The notes beneath the pieces were generated by a model that saw nothing but the letters and a program-made list of their open reading frames with translations, was not told the DNA's origin and did no database searches. Both the position numbers and the translations under genes were made by a program. A DNA stretch of 64,000 bases from NCBI RefSeq assembly GCF_004368785.1, contig NZ_SODM01000002.1, forward strand, positions 620,001 to 684,000, in the 5' to 3' direction. Below are positions 62,147 to 64,000 of the stretch, piece after piece; positions within the stretch are counted from its first letter, which is position 1, and each line of letters begins with the position of its first letter. This stretch comes from Flavobacterium sp. 270 (GTDB taxonomy: Bacteria > Bacteroidota > Bacteroidia > Flavobacteriales > Flavobacteriaceae).

Positions 62147-62539
62147 TTATGATTTTCTTCTTTTTTCTAAAAGATCACGGTTTTCTATTGGGTTTTCTCT
62201 GTTTGATAATGCGTTGTCGATTTTCTCGATATAATCTAAAGAATCATCGATAAAGAATACTAAATTTGGTACACGACGCAATTGCAAACGTACACGCTGT
62301 GATAAATCGTGTTTTATTAAAGTCGAATTAGATTTTATTCCGTCTAAAGTTTCTTGTGCTTTCTCTTGAGGAAAAATACTTAAATACACGGTTGCCACAG
62401 ATAAATCTGTAGTAACACTAACTTTGGATACTGAAATTACTAAATTACTAATTCCGTTTTTTCTCACTTCACCTTGCAAAATATCAACCAAATCTTTTTG
62501 GATGACACCGCCTATTTTTTTCTGTCTATTTGTTTCCAT
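62147..62539 (-). CDS. rbfA: 30S ribosome-binding factor RbfA
   Basis: It is a 130-residue KH-fold protein that helps mature the 16S rRNA 5' end during 30S assembly and cold adaptation. Family features: QKKIGGVIQKDLVDILQGEV, VSVTTDLSVATVYLSIFP and LRRVPNLVFFIDDSLDYIEKID. The length and start are normal. A TATTTTTG box is four bases before the ATG on the - strand, so the message could be leaderless. It is cotranscribed with the permease. Confidence 0.93.
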   Translation of the reverse strand: METNRQKKIGGVIQKDLVDILQGEVRKNGISNLVISVSKVSVTTDLSVATVYLSIFPQEKAQETLDGIKSNSTLIKHDLSQRVRLQLRRVPNLVFFIDDSLDYIEKIDNALSNRENPIENRDLLEKRRKS

Positions 62540-62543
62540 AGTG

Positions 62544-62551
62544 CAAAAATA
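62544..62551 (-). promoter_or_regulatory. Candidate -7 box of rbfA
   Basis: The - strand reads TATTTTTG, an exact TAnnTTTG match, ending four bases before the rbfA ATG. No good -33 TTTG is at standard spacing. Confidence 0.35.
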
Positions 62552-62768
62552 CTATTTTAAATTTCAATCAATACTATTTCAAATAAACAATAGGATGATT
62601 TTTACCTACTTCTTTGTTTAAACTTTGTTTTTGATATATTTTCTTTTAGAAAAATTCAAAAAACGATTTAATTAATATAGTGAAAATTCTGGTTTTAAAG
62701 ATGATAAAAATCATAACAATTGTAAGTATTGTTCTATAATTTTAATAGAAAATCTAACAATCTATATT

Positions 62769-63188
62769 ATGAAAAAAAGAGAACCAATCAGTCATATTAT
62801 GACCAAAAGTGTCGTTACCGTAAATCAAAATGATGATTTAAAAGATGTAGTCGAAAAATTAAAATCAAATTCTATACGGCATATTCCTGTTGTTAATGGC
62901 AAAGAAGTTGTGGGTATAATAAGTCGAACAGACATAAACCGATTGACTTTTGGCGCTTTGTTTGAAGGTCAGGAAGGAGCTGATGAAGCGATTCTGGATA
63001 TGCTTACTATTTCGCAAGTAATGACTTCAAAACCTAAAACAGTTTCGCCAGATGCTATTATTAGAGATTTAGCTGAGATTTTTGTGAAAGAAGAATTTCA
63101 TGCACTTCCTGTAGTGGATAATGGTAATCTAAAAGGCATTGTAACAACAACCGATGTTTTGAGGTATTTTTTAGAACAATACGATTAA
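62769..63188 (+). CDS. Two-CBS-domain protein
   Basis: The 139-residue protein is a tandem CBS pair: ISHIMTKSVVTVNQNDDLKDVVEKLKSNSIRHIPVVN then VVGIISRTDI, and ISQVMTSKPKTVSPDAIIRDLAEIF then HALPVVDNGNLKGIVTTTDVLRYF. CBS pairs bind adenosine nucleotides and regulate partners. There is no fused catalytic domain, so it is a stand-alone sensor. It is divergent from rbfA with a 229-base AT-rich gap in which I see no clear TAnnTTTG for this gene. Confidence 0.92.
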   Translation: MKKREPISHIMTKSVVTVNQNDDLKDVVEKLKSNSIRHIPVVNGKEVVGIISRTDINRLTFGALFEGQEGADEAILDMLTISQVMTSKPKTVSPDAIIRDLAEIFVKEEFHALPVVDNGNLKGIVTTTDVLRYFLEQYD

Positions 63189-63202
63189 TTATTATGCATA
63201 AA

Positions 63203-63231
63203 AAAGGGAGCTGATTTAGCTCCCTTTCTAT
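63203..63231. terminator. Bidirectional terminator between CBS gene and EnvC-like gene
   Basis: AAAGGGAGCT (63203-63212) and AGCTCCCTTT (63218-63227) form a perfect 10-bp stem with a 5-base loop, preceded by A's and followed by T-rich sequence. It lies between convergent genes. Confidence 0.85.
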
Positions 63232-64000
63232 TATCTATTTTGTAACCATCCTTCCGGATTGTTGTTTGTTGTGTTTTGAAGAATTAAAAACTTAATTACC
63301 GTTTTTCCTGTATCTCCGCTGGTTCTAATTTTTCCAATATTTTGTTTGATGGTTACCTTCTCTCCTTTGCTTACGTAAACTTTACTTAAGTTTTGGTAAA
63401 CACTGAAGTAATCTCCGTGTTGAATCATAACTACGGTATTTACAGGTGATAAAACCATGATACTAAATACTTCTCCGGCAAAAACAGATCTTGCGTTAGC
63501 ACCATCTTCTGTTGTAATCTCCACTCCCGAATTATGCACCGAAATTGACGGATATAACGGGTGTGGCTGATCTCCATATCCTAACGAAATAAATCCTTTT
63601 TCTACGGGCCAAGGCAGTCTTCCGCGATTGGCTTTAAAATCAGCAGCTAAAACTTTATCTTCCGGAGTCATCGCAATTTTAGACGAAGAAACTGGTGCTT
63701 TTGGTGCAGTTGATCCAGGATTTTCTTTTGCTTTTTCTAAGGCTGCTTTTCTATTTGCTTCTGCAATGGCTTCACGAATTAAACGATCAATTTGTCTGTC
63801 GATTCTTTTAGACTCGCTTTGTTTTGATTTGATATCAGATGCAATTTTGTTTTTGTCTTTTTTAAGCGCGTTTACCAGTTTTTGCTGTTCTTTCTTTTCT
63901 GCTTCTAGTGTTACGCGTTCTTTCTGGTTTTCAACAATTATCTTTTTCTTGATCTGTCTTTGTCCGTCTAGTTTTGCATTAAAATCTACTAATTGAGCTG
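63231..64000 (-). CDS. EnvC-like murein hydrolase activator (M23/LytM domain, 5' end outside window)
   Basis: The frame is open on the - strand to the window edge, so the N-terminal part is missing. Seen: a charged coiled coil (about 85 residues; AKLDGQRQIKKKIIVENQKE and QIDRLIREAIAEANRKAA), a Pro/Ala/Ser linker and a LytM domain. The catalytic residues look degenerate: HNSGVEI in place of HxGxD, and YQNL in place of the HxH-type YAHL. This is as in EnvC proteins, which activate amidases rather than cleave murein. The start near 63671 seen in this domain is internal. An Amidase_3 gene is at 58579. Confidence 0.86.
   Translation of the reverse strand, partial: AQLVDFNAKLDGQRQIKKKIIVENQKERVTLEAEKKEQQKLVNALKKDKNKIASDIKSKQSESKRIDRQIDRLIREAIAEANRKAALEKAKENPGSTAPKAPVSSSKIAMTPEDKVLAADFKANRGRLPWPVEKGFISLGYGDQPHPLYPSISVHNSGVEITTEDGANARSVFAGEVFSIMVLSPVNTVVMIQHGDYFSVYQNLSKVYVSKGEKVTIKQNIGKIRTSGDTGKTVIKFLILQNTTNNNPEGWLQNR

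Noticed and set aside
1..64000. tRNA, rRNA or riboswitch genes
   Set aside because: I found no cloverleaf with conserved T-loop, no rRNA core segments and no recognisable riboswitch aptamer when reading the gaps; short or degenerate RNAs could still be missed without a covariance search.

Overview
The window is AT-rich chromosomal DNA of a Bacteroidota member, almost certainly a Flavobacterium close to F. johnsoniae. Evidence: a complete flexirubin/aryl-polyene pigment locus with darA, darB and a tyrosine ammonia-lyase that reads nearly identically to the F. johnsoniae enzyme as I remember it; TAnnTTTG-type promoter boxes; DUF4280 (PAAR-like) type VI secretion genes; and the hairpin-forming intergenic repeats typical of Flavobacterium.

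Region 1 (1-13440) is sugar catabolism. It starts with the 3' end of a NUDIX/NrtR-like regulator and a GntR-family sensor-regulator, which is divergent from the galactose operon galM-galK-galT. A sodium/solute symporter follows. Next come an SDR dehydrogenase, an AraC regulator, an UxaA-type dehydratase, a second SDR, an FAH-family hydrolase and a rhamnose-mutarotase-like protein. Together these last genes resemble the non-phosphorylative (oxidative) L-fucose pathway, with the lactonase missing from the window.

Region 2 (13540-22170) looks like a type VI secretion accessory island. It has a LysM-like tail-anchored protein, a DUF4280 PAAR-like spike and a large, frameshifted candidate effector. 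Behind the effector is a decaying array: a lipoprotein, a headless duplicate of the effector C-terminus, a second lipoprotein, a truncated third copy, a divergent fourth, and a degenerate fifth. This is the layout of an orphan toxin-tip/immunity array and is the least described part of the window.

Region 3 (22270-57400) is the flexirubin-type biosynthetic cluster. A halogenase-like flavoprotein lies divergent from a long run of + strand genes: tyrosine ammonia-lyase, FabG, several ketosynthases and ketosynthase-like partners, two ACPs, three hot-dog dehydratase-like proteins, DarA/DarB, acyltransferases, CrtI-like oxidoreductases, a BtrH-like protein, an ABC exporter, thioesterase, NodB deacetylase, LolA-like carrier, MMPL exporter fused to an acyltransferase, a C45 acyltransferase and a CapK-like ligase. 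Many genes overlap by a few bases. The expected logic is: tyrosine to coumarate, activation, polyene extension by a type II PKS, dialkylresorcinol synthesis by DarA/DarB, then ester formation and delivery to the outer membrane.

Region 4 (57420-64000) is housekeeping: dusB, an N-acetylmuramoyl-L-alanine amidase, a MATE transporter, a LolC/FtsX-like permease, rbfA, a CBS-domain protein and the 3' part of an EnvC-like LytM factor. Perfect or near-perfect inverted repeats sit in many gaps between genes. I saw no rRNA, tRNA, CRISPR array or insertion sequence.
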